From Alphaproteobacteria bacterium (GTDB lineage Bacteria > Pseudomonadota > Alphaproteobacteria > Micavibrionales > Micavibrionaceae): a stretch of 39,444 nucleotides of DNA. Shown piece by piece: positions 1-7,827 of the stretch (positions within the stretch are counted from its first letter, which is position 1; every line of letters starts with the position of its first letter). The translations under genes were made by a program, and so were the position numbers. The notes below the pieces were generated by a model that did no database searches, was not told the DNA's origin, and saw nothing but the letters and a program-made list of their open reading frames with translations. The stretch covers positions 1 through 39,444 of the forward strand of contig JALEGH010000090.1 of NCBI GenBank assembly GCA_022763065.1, read 5' to 3'.

Positions 1-447
1 GCGCATTTGTTTTTTGGATAAGGGACGGCGGGACCAATCCGTAAATTGTGCATTTTTAGGAAGGTCCTTATCGGTAATGGCTTTCACCAGCTTGTTATAG
101 GCAATTTGATCGCCGTGCCCGCATACCATCGCGGCCACTTGCGTATCAAAGATAGGAGATGGAATTTTTCCGTTCATTTGGTAGAAAATTTCCAAATCCT
201 GACGGGCGGCATGGAATACCTTAATGACATCCGGATTTTGCATGAGTGCGTGAAACGGTTCCCAATCCAAATCTGTCGCAACCGGATCAAGCGCAACCGC
301 ATCTGTCTCAGGTCCGGCAAGTTGAACAAGGCAGAGCTTCGAAAAATAGGTTTTATCGCGCAAGAATTCCGTATCAATTGTAAGATAGGGACTATTGGCC
401 AGCTCGGCGCAAATCTGGTCCAGTTCTTTCTGGTTTTGGATAATCAT
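1..447 (-). CDS. rnd: Ribonuclease D, N-terminal part (runs off the left edge)
   Basis: The minus strand is open from an ATG at 447 to base 1 (149 codons) with no stop, so the C-terminal part lies outside the window. The translation begins MIIQNQKELDQICAEL and shows the DEDD exonuclease motifs of RNase D: DTEFLRDKTYFSKLCLVQ (Exo I, acidic pair in DTEF), HAARQDLEIFY (Exo II) and the downstream FDTQVAAMV and DWSRRPLSKKQ. The family is a 3'-5' exoribonuclease that trims tRNA and other stable RNA precursors in the cytoplasm. An in-frame stop lies four codons before the ATG (TAA), so this start is forced unless a non-ATG codon is used; no good Shine-Dalgarno sequence is seen. It diverges from aspS, a neighbour pair I recall from other Alphaproteobacteria. 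The HRDC region is not visible. Confidence 0.9.
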   Translation of the reverse strand, partial: MIIQNQKELDQICAELANSPYLTIDTEFLRDKTYFSKLCLVQLAGPETDAVALDPVATDLDWEPFHALMQNPDVIKVFHAARQDLEIFYQMNGKIPSPIFDTQVAAMVCGHGDQIAYNKLVKAITDKDLPKNAQFTDWSRRPLSKKQMR

Positions 448-511
448 TTCAACGTTTTACCGTTCACACTCTAAATTACCAAGGAATAATTAGGTAACAT
501 TCAATAAATCT

Positions 512-540
512 TTGCGTCTTTGGAGCGGGGTGGTTATAAA
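512..540 (+). promoter_or_regulatory. Candidate sigma70-type promoter of aspS
   Basis: TTGCGT (512-517) and TATAAA (535-540) are separated by 17 bases. The -10 box matches consensus at 5 of 6 positions, the -35 box only in its TTG. The predicted start of transcription, near 547, leaves a leader of about 23 bases that contains the aspS ribosome binding site. Confidence 0.4.
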
Positions 541-569
541 ATACGTTGAAATTAAAGGAGTTAAACGCC

Positions 570-2390
570 ATGCATACATATCGTACCCATAACTGCGCGG
601 AGCTGCGCAAAAGCCATATTGATGAGACTGTGAAGCTCTCAGGCTGGATAGATCGTAAGCGCGATCATGGTGGCGTCTTGTTTATCGATTTGCGCGATAC
701 ATTTGGCATCACGCAATGTGTGGTGGATGAGGGGTCTCCCTTGTTGGCGGAGCTCGAAAAGTATCGCGTTGAGTCTGTGATTACGATCACAGGAAAGGTA
801 CGCTCAAGACCCGGCGAAACACAAAACCCCAATATGCCCACCGGTGATATTGAAATTTATGTTGATGCGGTGGAACTGCAATCTGCGGCTGATGTGCTGC
901 CTTTTCAGGTGGCTGAGGATGATGGGGCAGGGGAAGATATTCGCCTCAAATACCGCTATCTTGATTTGCGCCGTGAGAAAATGCAAAAAAATATCCGCTT
1001 GCGTAATGATGTGATTACTTCCATTCGCAACCGGATGCAAGATCAGGGTTTTCAAGAATTTCAAACCCCTATTCTAACGGCCAGCTCTCCTGAAGGCGCG
1101 CGTGATTTCTTGGTGCCTTCACGCTTAAATCCGGGGAAGTTTTATGCGTTACCGCAGGCCCCGCAGCAATTCAAACAACTCCTTATGATGTCGGGTTTTG
1201 ACCGATATTTTCAAATTGCGCCTTGTTTTCGGGATGAGGATAGCCGGGCGGACCGCTCTCCGGGGGAGTTTTATCAACTTGATATGGAGATGAGCTTTGT
1301 CACGCAAGATGATGTATTTGGCGTGATTGAGCCTGTTATGCGAGGCGTGTTTGAAGAATTTGCTAAAGACCACAAAGTGCCGGAAGGGCCATTTGTGCGT
1401 ATTCCGTATAAAGAAGCGATGTTAAAATATGGATCTGACAAGCCGGACTTGCGTAACCCGCTTGAGATTGTGGATGTCACGGAAGTCTTTGCCCGTGATG
1501 ATGTCGAGTTTAAGGCGTTTAAGGGTACAATTGAAAAAGGTGGTGTGGTGCGTGCTATCCGTGCGCCGCAAGTGGCCGATCAACCACGAAGCTTTTTCGA
1601 TAAGCTTAATAGCTGGGCACAAGGGGAAGGCGCGCCGGGACTTGGTTATGTTGTGTTTAAAGACGGTGCAGGTGCAGGACCAATTGCTAAATTTATTCCA
1701 GAAGCTGCACAAGAGCAGCTTCGTGATATCGCTGGCTTGGAAGATGGTGATGCGGTGTTCTTTGTCTGTAATAAGGAACTTCCTGCGGCGAAATTTGCAG
1801 GATTGGCGCGGGATGCGATTTGTGATGCTTTGCCAGAAGGGCACGTGGCTGCACGCGAGAAAGGCATCTTCAAATTCTGCTGGATCGTGGATTTCCCGAT
1901 GTTCGAGTTGGAAGAAGAAACCGGCAGAATCGAATTTTCGCATAACCCGTTTTCCATGCCCCAAGGAGGAATGGAAGCGCTCGAGAATCAAGACCCGCTT
2001 GAAATTTTGGCGTGGCAGTATGACATCGTATGTAACGGTGTAGAGCTGTCCTCCGGTGCGATCCGAAATCACCGTCCTGAAATCATGGAAAAAGCTTTTG
2101 AGATGGCAGGCTATGACAAGAGCGTGTTGGAAGAAAAATTTGGCGGGATGCTCAGCGCAATGAAATTTGGCGCGCCGCCGCACGGCGGTATTGCACCGGG
2201 TATTGACCGGATCGTAATGTTGCTTGCCGATGAACCAAACATCCGTGAGGTGATTGTCTTTCCGATGAACGGAAATGCGGAAGATTTGTTGATGGGGGCA
2301 CCCTGTACGGCAACACCGGAGCAGCTCAAAGAGCTCCATATTAAGCTTGATTTGCCCAAGAAAAAAGTGGCTGCTGACAAAGCAGCCTAA
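570..2390 (+). CDS. aspS: Aspartate--tRNA ligase (AspRS, bacterial type)
   Basis: Class II aminoacyl-tRNA synthetase that charges tRNA with aspartate; many alphaproteobacterial forms are non-discriminating and also charge tRNA-Asn, which cannot be decided here. The protein (606 aa) has an N-terminal OB-fold anticodon-binding domain ([20 protein letters not shown]), class II motif 2 ([20 protein letters not shown]), the bacterial GAD insertion in the middle, and motif 3 ([14 protein letters not shown]). The start is set at ATG 570 because AAGGAG (555-560) lies 9 bases upstream. The reading frame also opens at a TTG at 546, eight codons earlier, which precedes that ribosome binding site and is unlikely. 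The stop codon overlaps the stop of the convergent metallopeptidase gene. Length and motifs are normal. Confidence 0.97.
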   Translation: MHTYRTHNCAELRKSHIDETVKLSGWIDRKRDHGGVLFIDLRDTFGITQCVVDEGSPLLAELEKYRVESVITITGKVRSRPGETQNPNMPTGDIEIYVDAVELQSAADVLPFQVAEDDGAGEDIRLKYRYLDLRREKMQKNIRLRNDVITSIRNRMQDQGFQEFQTPILTASSPEGARDFLVPSRLNPGKFYALPQAPQQFKQLLMMSGFDRYFQIAPCFRDEDSRADRSPGEFYQLDMEMSFVTQDDVFGVIEPVMRGVFEEFAKDHKVPEGPFVRIPYKEAMLKYGSDKPDLRNPLEIVDVTEVFARDDVEFKAFKGTIEKGGVVRAIRAPQVADQPRSFFDKLNSWAQGEGAPGLGYVVFKDGAGAGPIAKFIPEAAQEQLRDIAGLEDGDAVFFVCNKELPAAKFAGLARDAICDALPEGHVAAREKGIFKFCWIVDFPMFELEEETGRIEFSHNPFSMPQGGMEALENQDPLEILAWQYDIVCNGVELSSGAIRNHRPEIMEKAFEMAGYDKSVLEEKFGGMLSAMKFGAPPHGGIAPGIDRIVMLLADEPNIREVIVFPMNGNAEDLLMGAPCTATPEQLKELHIKLDLPKKKVAADKAA

Positions 2391-3433
2391 ATATATCTCA
2401 CATTCTGAAGCTGTGTTTCTAGTTCGGGCATAACTCTGTGTTTAAGGTGGAGCTGAGTTATTCGTGTTTTTGTCTCAGGGTCAATATAACGATATTCGTT
2501 TCGTTCGGGGTTGCGTATTCCATTTTCGGATAGATATAGGCTTCGGTTTTTCTGCTGTCCATTTTTAGCCATGTAAGGCATTTGTGCAAGGTGGGCTATA
2601 ACGCCTTTGAGCAAATCTCTCTGGCAAGAGAGGCTATTTTTTTCGAAACAGTCTTTATGTTTTTTGTGCGTCTTATCAAAGAAGTCGCAGATATTTCGAG
2701 CATAACGGAGCCTAAGGTTTTCTTGTTGGAACCATGATAGGAAAGCTTGTTTTTGAGCCCTACCGTCTTGAACACTATAAGGGAAGGCTTCTTCCCATTT
2801 CTCAAACGCCTTGGCACACTCCCGATATTCAGGATGGTTGATAAGGTGGTTCCAAGGAATGCTATATCCTATTTCTTTGAGCTCCCAACATACAGTAGTC
2901 TGGAATGCGACGGCGTCTGCTTCATAGAGGCGGGTGAGGAGTATTTGGTTTTCTAGGTCTAGTCTCAAATGGGTGCGGAAAATGCCTTTAATATCCTGCC
3001 AGGCATGGCGAAGCTCATGGGCGGCTACCCAGACGAAGGAGACTGCGTTGAATTCCTGAGTTAGATTCTCTTTCTGCGGATTAAAGCGCGTATCGTGAAT
3101 TCTTGCTTTTTTATCACCGGAACAATATATTTCTGACGCGTTATCTTTCAGAATGTCAAAGGACAGGGGTATGTCTGCCAGAGATGGATGTTGTATCAAC
3201 ATTGCCCGGAATGTTGGAGATAGAAGAAGTGTTTGAAAGATATGATCAAGTGTAGTGATTTCCTGAAAATACTTTGTTTGGTCTTTTTGAGACATCCAAC
3301 TTGCAGCATCTTGGAATGGCAAACCCAATGGTCGATATCTATAGTCATACAAACATCTAGCAGGCCGCTCATATGGCGGCTTGTTTTTCGGAGTGTCTTG
3401 TCTCGCGCTATCTTGTACAACATCTTGGTGCAT
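2387..3433 (-). CDS. Putative zinc metallopeptidase (DUF6782-like)
   Basis: A 348-residue protein with an HExxH zincin motif at residues 139-143 ([11 protein letters not shown]: His139, Glu140, His143) and an acidic YEADAVAF segment at 170-177 that could give the third ligand, Glu171. I recognise the overall pattern as the DUF6782 putative metallopeptidases, from memory only; the substrate is unknown. No signal peptide or membrane segment is seen, so it is probably cytoplasmic. The C-terminal third is rich in charged residues, Cys and Asn ([22 protein letters not shown]). The ATG at 3433 has no clear Shine-Dalgarno sequence and the next in-frame Met is residue 47, so the start is uncertain. 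It converges on aspS with 4 bases (CTAA) shared by the two stop codons. The region reads AT-richer than its neighbours, so it may be accessory. Confidence 0.75.
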   Translation of the reverse strand: MHQDVVQDSARQDTPKNKPPYERPARCLYDYRYRPLGLPFQDAASWMSQKDQTKYFQEITTLDHIFQTLLLSPTFRAMLIQHPSLADIPLSFDILKDNASEIYCSGDKKARIHDTRFNPQKENLTQEFNAVSFVWVAAHELRHAWQDIKGIFRTHLRLDLENQILLTRLYEADAVAFQTTVCWELKEIGYSIPWNHLINHPEYRECAKAFEKWEEAFPYSVQDGRAQKQAFLSWFQQENLRLRYARNICDFFDKTHKKHKDCFEKNSLSCQRDLLKGVIAHLAQMPYMAKNGQQKNRSLYLSENGIRNPERNEYRYIDPETKTRITQLHLKHRVMPELETQLQNVRYI

Positions 3434-3486
3434 AGAACCGTTATATAACGCAATTTCAATATTATGTCAATAAATATGGTTGCCCT

Positions 3487-3543
3487 AAAAAAAAGCGAAC
3501 CCGGCGCTCTTCATTTAGGGGAGGGGAAGGAGCGGCCGGGTTC
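3487..3543 (-). terminator. Rho-independent terminator downstream of the GGDEF gene
   Basis: On the minus strand an 8-bp perfect stem (3536-3543 with 3497-3504) extends by four more pairs across one bulged base and encloses a CU-rich loop. It is followed by eight T residues (3494-3487). On the plus strand four T residues follow the same stem, so weak two-way action is possible. Confidence 0.8.
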
Positions 3544-3600
3544 TTTTATCGCCTGCCTAGGGTTGGGTTCACGGTTAGGGAGGGGCAGCAGGCGAAAGCT
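3487..3600 (-). ncRNA. Candidate small RNA: two hairpins with CU-rich, anti-Shine-Dalgarno-like loops
   Basis: Read on the minus strand, two hairpins follow each other. The first pairs TCGCCTGC (3595-3588) with GCAGGCGA (3556-3549), and its loop contains CCCCTCCCTAA. The second pairs GAACCCGG (3543-3536) with CCGGGTTC (3504-3497), extended by a second 4-bp segment, and its loop contains CCCCTCCCCTAA; eight T residues follow. Both loops therefore repeat a C4-T-C3/4-TAA motif containing CTCC, complementary to Shine-Dalgarno cores. This resembles the design of alphaproteobacterial sRNAs with CCUCCUCCC-type loops (NfeR1/alpha-r14, CcsR), although the motif is not identical. No clear promoter is seen, so it may be processed from the 3' UTR of the upstream GGDEF gene. 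Alternatively it is only that gene's terminator. Confidence 0.45.
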
Positions 3601-3613
3601 GTTCGTCTTATGT

Positions 3614-4363
3614 CTATTTTCCCTTTTTCTTTAATTTTTGTGTGTTGTTATGAGGTGTATTTTTTAACTGCCGTTTATTTTCATACATATTGGCATCTGC
3701 GGCGGCAAAGAGATGTTCGATCTGGCTTCCTCTTTTATATTCTTTAAGCCCTAAAGAAGCGCGTACGGGAATTTCCTGCCCTTGCCAGACAAATGAGATA
3801 TTATTGAGTGTCCGGATCAGATTTTGTGCGCGGGCGAGTGCTTGCTTGCGGGTCGTATTAACAAATAGGATCACAAATTCGTCCCCGCCTAAACGTGCGA
3901 CAATATCCATGACCCGAATATCCTCTGCCAAGGTTTTGGCAACGACTTTCAAGGCGGCATCACCAGCCTCATGCCCATAAGTGTCATTGATAGATTTAAA
4001 ATTATCCAGATCAATCATAATGAGCAGTCCGCCTTGTGATTTGTCGCGGCTCACGCGGTCCAATTCACGTTTTAGTGAGCTCATGAAACTTCTACGATTG
4101 TGAATACCCGTAAGCTCATCGGTGCTGGAAAGTTTTTCAAGTGTTTCAATACGTTGCCTTTGTGCGGCAATTTGATTTTCTGCTTGTTCGATCAGATGGG
4201 AGGCTTGTTTTAGAAGAGCCAGAGTTGTGCTCATGGAACGCCACCAAGAGTCTTTTTCCTGCTCATATTGATAATCGTATTGAGCGTTGTGATGCTTTAG
4301 GGAGGTAGAGAGCTTATTTCCCATTTCAGCTTCTGTCTTTGTTTCTGTAAAAATACCAAACAT
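3614..4363 (-). CDS. Diguanylate cyclase (GGDEF) with short N-terminal coiled coil
   Basis: This 249-residue protein ends in a GGDEF domain that makes cyclic di-GMP from two GTP. Visible motifs are DELTGIHNRR (residues 82-91), MIDLDNFKSINDTYGH (metal and substrate binding) and intact GGDEF at 159-163. An allosteric I-site RxxD (RVMD, 150-153) lies five residues before GGDEF, so product inhibition is expected. Residues about 45-80 are heptad-like and precede the DELT box in the usual way for a dimerising linker. There is no receiver domain, transmembrane segment or signal peptide, so the protein is soluble and its input is not evident. It diverges from eipB and its transcript ends at the strong terminator at 3487-3543. 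The start ATG has only a weak purine-rich stretch upstream. The C-terminus is Lys-rich. Confidence 0.92.
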   Translation of the reverse strand: MFGIFTETKTEAEMGNKLSTSLKHHNAQYDYQYEQEKDSWWRSMSTTLALLKQASHLIEQAENQIAAQRQRIETLEKLSSTDELTGIHNRRSFMSSLKRELDRVSRDKSQGGLLIMIDLDNFKSINDTYGHEAGDAALKVVAKTLAEDIRVMDIVARLGGDEFVILFVNTTRKQALARAQNLIRTLNNISFVWQGQEIPVRASLGLKEYKRGSQIEHLFAAADANMYENKRQLKNTPHNNTQKLKKKGK

Positions 4364-4521
4364 TGTTTTTTCGCTTTTTGCCGTGTTTTTAATTATTCAA
4401 CCTGCCCAAGAGCTTTGCGAGCATCGTGCCAGTTTTAAATAGCTATTTATTTTCAAAGCGGTAGGTGATTTGGAAGTGGGAGCTATATGCGGTCTTTATG
4501 AAAGAAAAACCGATACTAAAG

Positions 4522-4575
4522 GGTAAAATTTTCGGGCAATATGGCAAGAATTGCCGCTTTAATAGCTCTTTTACC
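4522..4575. repeat. Nested inverted repeat in the eipB upstream region
   Basis: GGTAAAA (4522-4528) is repeated inverted as TTTTACC (4569-4575). Between them lies a small hairpin GGCAA-gaa-TTGCC (4543-4555). It sits just before the eipB ribosome binding site in the 229-base divergent gap (4364-4592), which otherwise shows no feature I can name. It could be an operator or a leader structure; it is weak on its own. Confidence 0.25.
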
Positions 4576-4592
4576 TGTGAGGGAATTCACGT

Positions 4593-5522
4593 ATGATGTT
4601 GGCACCAATTCTTGCAGAGATTAGGAAATTTATGCGTTTAACCCTATTTATATTGGTTCTCTTCGCTTTAGCGGGCGTTTTTGGGTCTACGAAGGAAGCC
4701 CATGCGTTTAAATGGTGGACTAAAAAGAATGAACAAAAGCAGGTCGAACCTGAGCTGCAAAAAGATAAGATTATCTCTGTTTTGGCACCGCATAAGGCCC
4801 TTTATGACATAAATCTGGTTTCAACCCGAAGTGGCTCCCAAATTATGAATATTAGCGGCCAGATGTTTTTTGAATGGAGGCCGGGTTGTGAGGCATGGGC
4901 GACAGACCACCGTTTTAGTCTGTTTTATGAGTATGCAGATAGCCCTTCGATGAAGATTGCGTCCGATTTTTCGACTTTTGAACAGTTTGACGGGCAAGCG
5001 TTTAATTTTTCGGCCCGCCGTAGCCGTAATGGTGACCTTTATCAGGAGCTGCGCGGGGCGGCCTCGATTGAAAGGGGGCAAGAGGGTGATGTGGATTATA
5101 GCTTGCCCGAGGGGCTGGAGTTTGAGCTGGAGCCAGATACTCTTTTTCCTATGGCCCATACGATTGACATGATTGGGGCCGCAAAATCGGGCAAGAAGTT
5201 TCACCGTTCAATCGTTTTTGACGGGAGTGATGATGAGGGCCCCGTCGAAATTAATAGCTTTATTGGCAAAAATGTAACGCTGGATGATGCTTCTTTATCT
5301 GTTACTCCGGCCATAGATCAGGATTTGTTACGTACTCAGGCCTGGAAAGTGCGCATGGCGGTTTTTCCGACCCTCAAGGATGAGGAGTTTTCGGATTATG
5401 AGATGGATATGGTTTTTCATGAAAATGGCGTGATTTCGGACATGCTGGTTGAGTATGATAATTTTTCAGTTACCCAAAAACTAGTGGCTTTGGAAAAGCT
5501 GGAAGGTGATTTTTGTAAGTAA
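4593..5522 (+). CDS. eipB: EipB-like periplasmic envelope-integrity protein (DUF1849)
   Basis: The 309-residue protein has an N-terminal signal peptide (hydrophobic core LTLFILVLFALAGVFG, likely cleavage after AHA). Its mature part matches the DUF1849/EipB pattern: the opening LAPHKALYDINL, beta-rich alternation, a Cys in RPGCEAW and a Cys at the extreme C-terminus (GDFCK) that would form the family's conserved disulfide. In Brucella EipB is a periplasmic beta-spiral protein needed for envelope integrity. The first ATG (4593) is chosen because GAGGG (4579-4583) lies 9 bases upstream. An in-frame ATG at 4632 with AGGA at 5 bases would give a more compact signal peptide and is a real alternative. 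It lies upstream of divK-pleD in the same direction with an 89-base gap. Confidence 0.85.
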   Translation: MMLAPILAEIRKFMRLTLFILVLFALAGVFGSTKEAHAFKWWTKKNEQKQVEPELQKDKIISVLAPHKALYDINLVSTRSGSQIMNISGQMFFEWRPGCEAWATDHRFSLFYEYADSPSMKIASDFSTFEQFDGQAFNFSARRSRNGDLYQELRGAASIERGQEGDVDYSLPEGLEFELEPDTLFPMAHTIDMIGAAKSGKKFHRSIVFDGSDDEGPVEINSFIGKNVTLDDASLSVTPAIDQDLLRTQAWKVRMAVFPTLKDEEFSDYEMDMVFHENGVISDMLVEYDNFSVTQKLVALEKLEGDFCK

Positions 5523-5611
5523 TGATTTATTTGCCAAATAATTGTTTTTTATAGACATGTTATTGGTAATATATGATTTGTTTTTTATTCTAGAGTAGTT
5601 GAAGTCAAAAC

Positions 5612-5977
5612 ATGGAAAAAACGGTCTTAATTGTTGAGGATAACGAGCTGAATATGAAGCTGTTCCATGATTTGCTGGAAGCGCATGATATCGGCACTAT
5701 TGAGACGCGCGACGGGAATAATGTCCTTGATATTGCCAGAGAGAAAAAGCCGGATCTCATTCTCATGGATATTCAACTGCCTGAAATTTCAGGACTAGAT
5801 GTGACAAAGATGCTTAAGGCAGATGCGGAGCTTAAAGCTATTCCCGTGATCGCGGTGACAGCTTTTGCGATGAAGGGGGATGAGGAAAAGATCAGGCAAG
5901 GCGGATGCGAAGATTACATTTCCAAACCTATTTCCGTGACCCGTTTTTTAGAAGTTATTCAGAAATATTTAAATTAA
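5612..5977 (+). CDS. divK: Single-domain response regulator DivK
   Basis: A 121-residue lone receiver domain. The acidic pocket Glu9-Asp10, phospho-acceptor Asp53 ([13 protein letters not shown]), Thr83 and Lys105 (SKPIS) are all present, and Asp53 is at the same position as in Caulobacter DivK. There is no output domain. In Alphaproteobacteria DivK is phosphorylated by DivJ/PleC-type kinases and steers the CckA-CtrA cell-cycle pathway through DivL. It lies 40 bases upstream of pleD, which supports this identity over a generic CheY. The ribosome binding site is weak (GAAG, 601x region, 7 bases before ATG). A TTGGTA-N17-TATTCT stretch at 5563-5591 could be a promoter but is a poor match, so I do not list it separately. 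Confidence 0.9.
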   Translation: MEKTVLIVEDNELNMKLFHDLLEAHDIGTIETRDGNNVLDIAREKKPDLILMDIQLPEISGLDVTKMLKADAELKAIPVIAVTAFAMKGDEEKIRQGGCEDYISKPISVTRFLEVIQKYLN

Positions 5978-6017
5978 AGGGCTGGGCGAGACCGGTTGAG
6001 TAAGGAGAAAAATCCAT

Positions 6018-7448
6018 ATGTCTGCGCGTGTATTAGTGGTTGATGATATTTTGCCCAACGTTAAATTGTTGGAGGCCAAGCTGGCCAGTGAATATTATGA
6101 TGTTTTGACGGCGACAAGCGGCGCGGAAGCTCTTGAGAAAGTGGCGGCAGACAGTCCGGATATTATATTGTTGGATGTGATGATGCCGGGTATGGATGGT
6201 TTTGAGGTTTGTCAGAAAATCAAACAAGATCCGGAACATGCGCATATTCCGGTTGTGATGGTGACGGCCTTGACCGATTCAACGGACCGGGTTCGCGGCC
6301 TCGAAGCAGGCGCGGATGACTTTTTAAGCAAACCTTTGAATGATACGGCGTTGATGGCGCGGGTGCGCTCTTTAGTGCGACTTAAAATGACGGTTGATGA
6401 ATGGCGGGTGCGGGAAAATACCGCAACACAATTAGGTGTGTCCGAAGATGTTGGCACCGTGATGAATGAGCCTGTTGAGGGGGCTAGAATTCTGGTTATA
6501 GAAGATCAATCTTACGATAGTGACAAGATCATTGATGCCTTGGCGCAGGATGAGGATTTGATTACGCTCGTGACAAGTGGGACCGAGGCCATGGAAAAAG
6601 TGGTATCGGAAGATTTTGATCTTATGATTGTTAGTCTCAATTTGGAAAATGAGGATGGTCTGCGTCTTTGTTCCCATTTGCGCTCAAGTGAAAAGGCCAG
6701 AGCTATTCCCATTTTAATGGTGGCGGCAGATGAAGATATGTCACGCATTGCGCATGGGCTTGAAATTGGGGCGCATGATTATATTTTAAGACCGGTTGAT
6801 AAGAACGAACTTTTGGCGCGCGCCAGAACGCAAGTGAGACGCAAAAGGTTTCAGCAGCGTTTACGTTCTAGTTATGAGGTAAGCTTGTCTATGGCGCTTA
6901 CCGATGCTCTAACTGGGTTGTATAACCGTCGTTATTTCGATGTGCATTTACAAAAACTGCTTCAGAAAAATGAAACGAGCCGTAAGTCTTTAGGGCTTCT
7001 CATGATGGATATTGATCACTTTAAGCAGGTAAATGATACATATGGTCATGCTGTCGGGGATGAAATTTTGAAAGAATTTGCGAGACGGCTGCAAGAAAAG
7101 CTGCGTGGTTTTGATATGGTGGCCAGGTATGGCGGTGAAGAGTTTGTCGCCATTTTGCCTGATGTTGGCGAGAATATGGCCCACGCCGTGGCCGAACGTT
7201 TGCGCCGGGCGATTGCTGAAACCCCGTTTCAGTGTGCGGTGCCAGAAGGTGAATTGTACGTAACTGCGTCAATAGGGGGAACAATCGTCAAGAGCGGGAT
7301 TAGCGCCGAGATGCAAACGACTCTAAAGCAAGCAGATGCCGCGCTCTATAAGGCGAAAGAAGCCGGACGGAATAGTTGTTTTTTCCACGAAACCGGTCGG
7401 CTGGATCCGGATGAGTACAAAGAGACAAAACGTCTGTTCCTTGAATAG
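6018..7448 (+). CDS. pleD: PleD-type response regulator diguanylate cyclase (REC-REC-GGDEF)
   Basis: A 476-residue protein, slightly longer than Caulobacter PleD, with receiver 1 (about 1-125), a degenerate receiver 2 (about 156-280) and a GGDEF domain (about 300-460). Receiver 1 keeps Asp9-Asp10, Asp53 (LLDVMMPGMDG), Thr and Lys (SKPLN). In receiver 2 the position of the phospho-acceptor is Ser (IVSLNLENEDG), as expected for the dimerisation adaptor of PleD. The cyclase domain has DALTGLYNRR, MMDIDHFKQVNDTYGH, an active GGEEF and an I-site RGFD five residues before it. Phosphorylation by the kinases that act on DivK should drive dimerisation and c-di-GMP synthesis at the cell pole. AAGGAG (6002-6007) sits 10 bases before the ATG. 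Probably co-transcribed with divK. Confidence 0.96.
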   Translation: MSARVLVVDDILPNVKLLEAKLASEYYDVLTATSGAEALEKVAADSPDIILLDVMMPGMDGFEVCQKIKQDPEHAHIPVVMVTALTDSTDRVRGLEAGADDFLSKPLNDTALMARVRSLVRLKMTVDEWRVRENTATQLGVSEDVGTVMNEPVEGARILVIEDQSYDSDKIIDALAQDEDLITLVTSGTEAMEKVVSEDFDLMIVSLNLENEDGLRLCSHLRSSEKARAIPILMVAADEDMSRIAHGLEIGAHDYILRPVDKNELLARARTQVRRKRFQQRLRSSYEVSLSMALTDALTGLYNRRYFDVHLQKLLQKNETSRKSLGLLMMDIDHFKQVNDTYGHAVGDEILKEFARRLQEKLRGFDMVARYGGEEFVAILPDVGENMAHAVAERLRRAIAETPFQCAVPEGELYVTASIGGTIVKSGISAEMQTTLKQADAALYKAKEAGRNSCFFHETGRLDPDEYKETKRLFLE

Positions 7449-7458
7449 GATAAAACAT

Positions 7459-7490
7459 AAAAAAGGCGCTGGTAAACAGCGCCTGATTTT
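7459..7490. terminator. Bidirectional terminator between pleD and rpmG
   Basis: A perfect 8-bp stem AGGCGCTG (7464-7471) / CAGCGCCT (7477-7484) with a 5-base loop lies between the convergent genes. On the plus strand it is followed by GATTTT. On the minus strand six T residues follow (7464-7459, the first of them inside the stem), so it can end both the pleD and the rpmG transcripts. Confidence 0.88.
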
Positions 7491-7509
7491 GTAAAATATG
7501 GGTCCTTCG

Positions 7510-7719
7510 TTAATTTTTCTTTGAAGGCGGCATTTTCTTTTCAACAAAGTAAACATGCATGCCCTTCTTTCCTGTTTCAGGATTAACAGCCCAAGGATCA
7601 TACTTCTTCATGCGCAGTTTCTCTGTCGCTGTTTTAGGATTCTTCTTCTTATAGTAGCGAAAACCTGTTCCCGCTTCGCTTTCCATACGAATTTTTACCG
7701 CATTTGAACCTTTGGCCAT
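7510..7719 (-). CDS. rpmG: 50S ribosomal protein bL33, extended form
   Basis: Large-subunit ribosomal protein bL33. The 69-residue product starts MAKGSNAVKIRMESEAGTGF and keeps the family signature AGTGFRYYKKKNPKTATEKLRMKKYDP. It has no zinc-binding Cys pairs, so it is the Cys-free type. Usual bL33 has about 55 residues; here the C-terminal half after KYDP is longer and changed (WAVNPETGKKGMHVYFVEKKMP), where most proteins continue VVRKHV. AAGGG lies about 7 bases before the ATG. It is the last gene of the minus-strand block and has its own consensus-like promoter just upstream, while read-through from the RNase gene remains possible. Confidence 0.9.
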   Translation of the reverse strand: MAKGSNAVKIRMESEAGTGFRYYKKKNPKTATEKLRMKKYDPWAVNPETGKKGMHVYFVEKKMPPSKKN

Positions 7720-7766
7720 AATTCTACCCTTTATCTATAGGTCACGTCATTAAAATCAAAACCCAG

Positions 7767-7794
7767 AAAATAGGCATTTTTCAGATATTGTCAA
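7767..7794 (-). promoter_or_regulatory. Candidate sigma70-type promoter of rpmG
   Basis: On the minus strand a perfect -35 box TTGACA (7794-7789) is followed after 16 bases by TATTTT (7772-7767). Transcription would begin near 7760, giving a leader of about 40 bases before rpmG. The short gap between the second RNase gene and rpmG (7720-7827) contains no convincing terminator. Confidence 0.55.
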
Positions 7795-7827
7795 GTTTTT
7801 TGCACTGGAAAGGCTAGAGAAATGGGC

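Noticed and set aside
46-474. A 142-codon plus-strand frame at the left edge
   Set aside because: The opposite strand encodes an unmistakable RNase D N-terminus over the same bases.
1422-2339. A 305-codon open frame antisense to aspS
   Set aside because: It lies fully inside aspS, its translation is rich in Cys, His, Phe and Arg with no domain, and other antisense frames in this gene are equally open because of codon bias.
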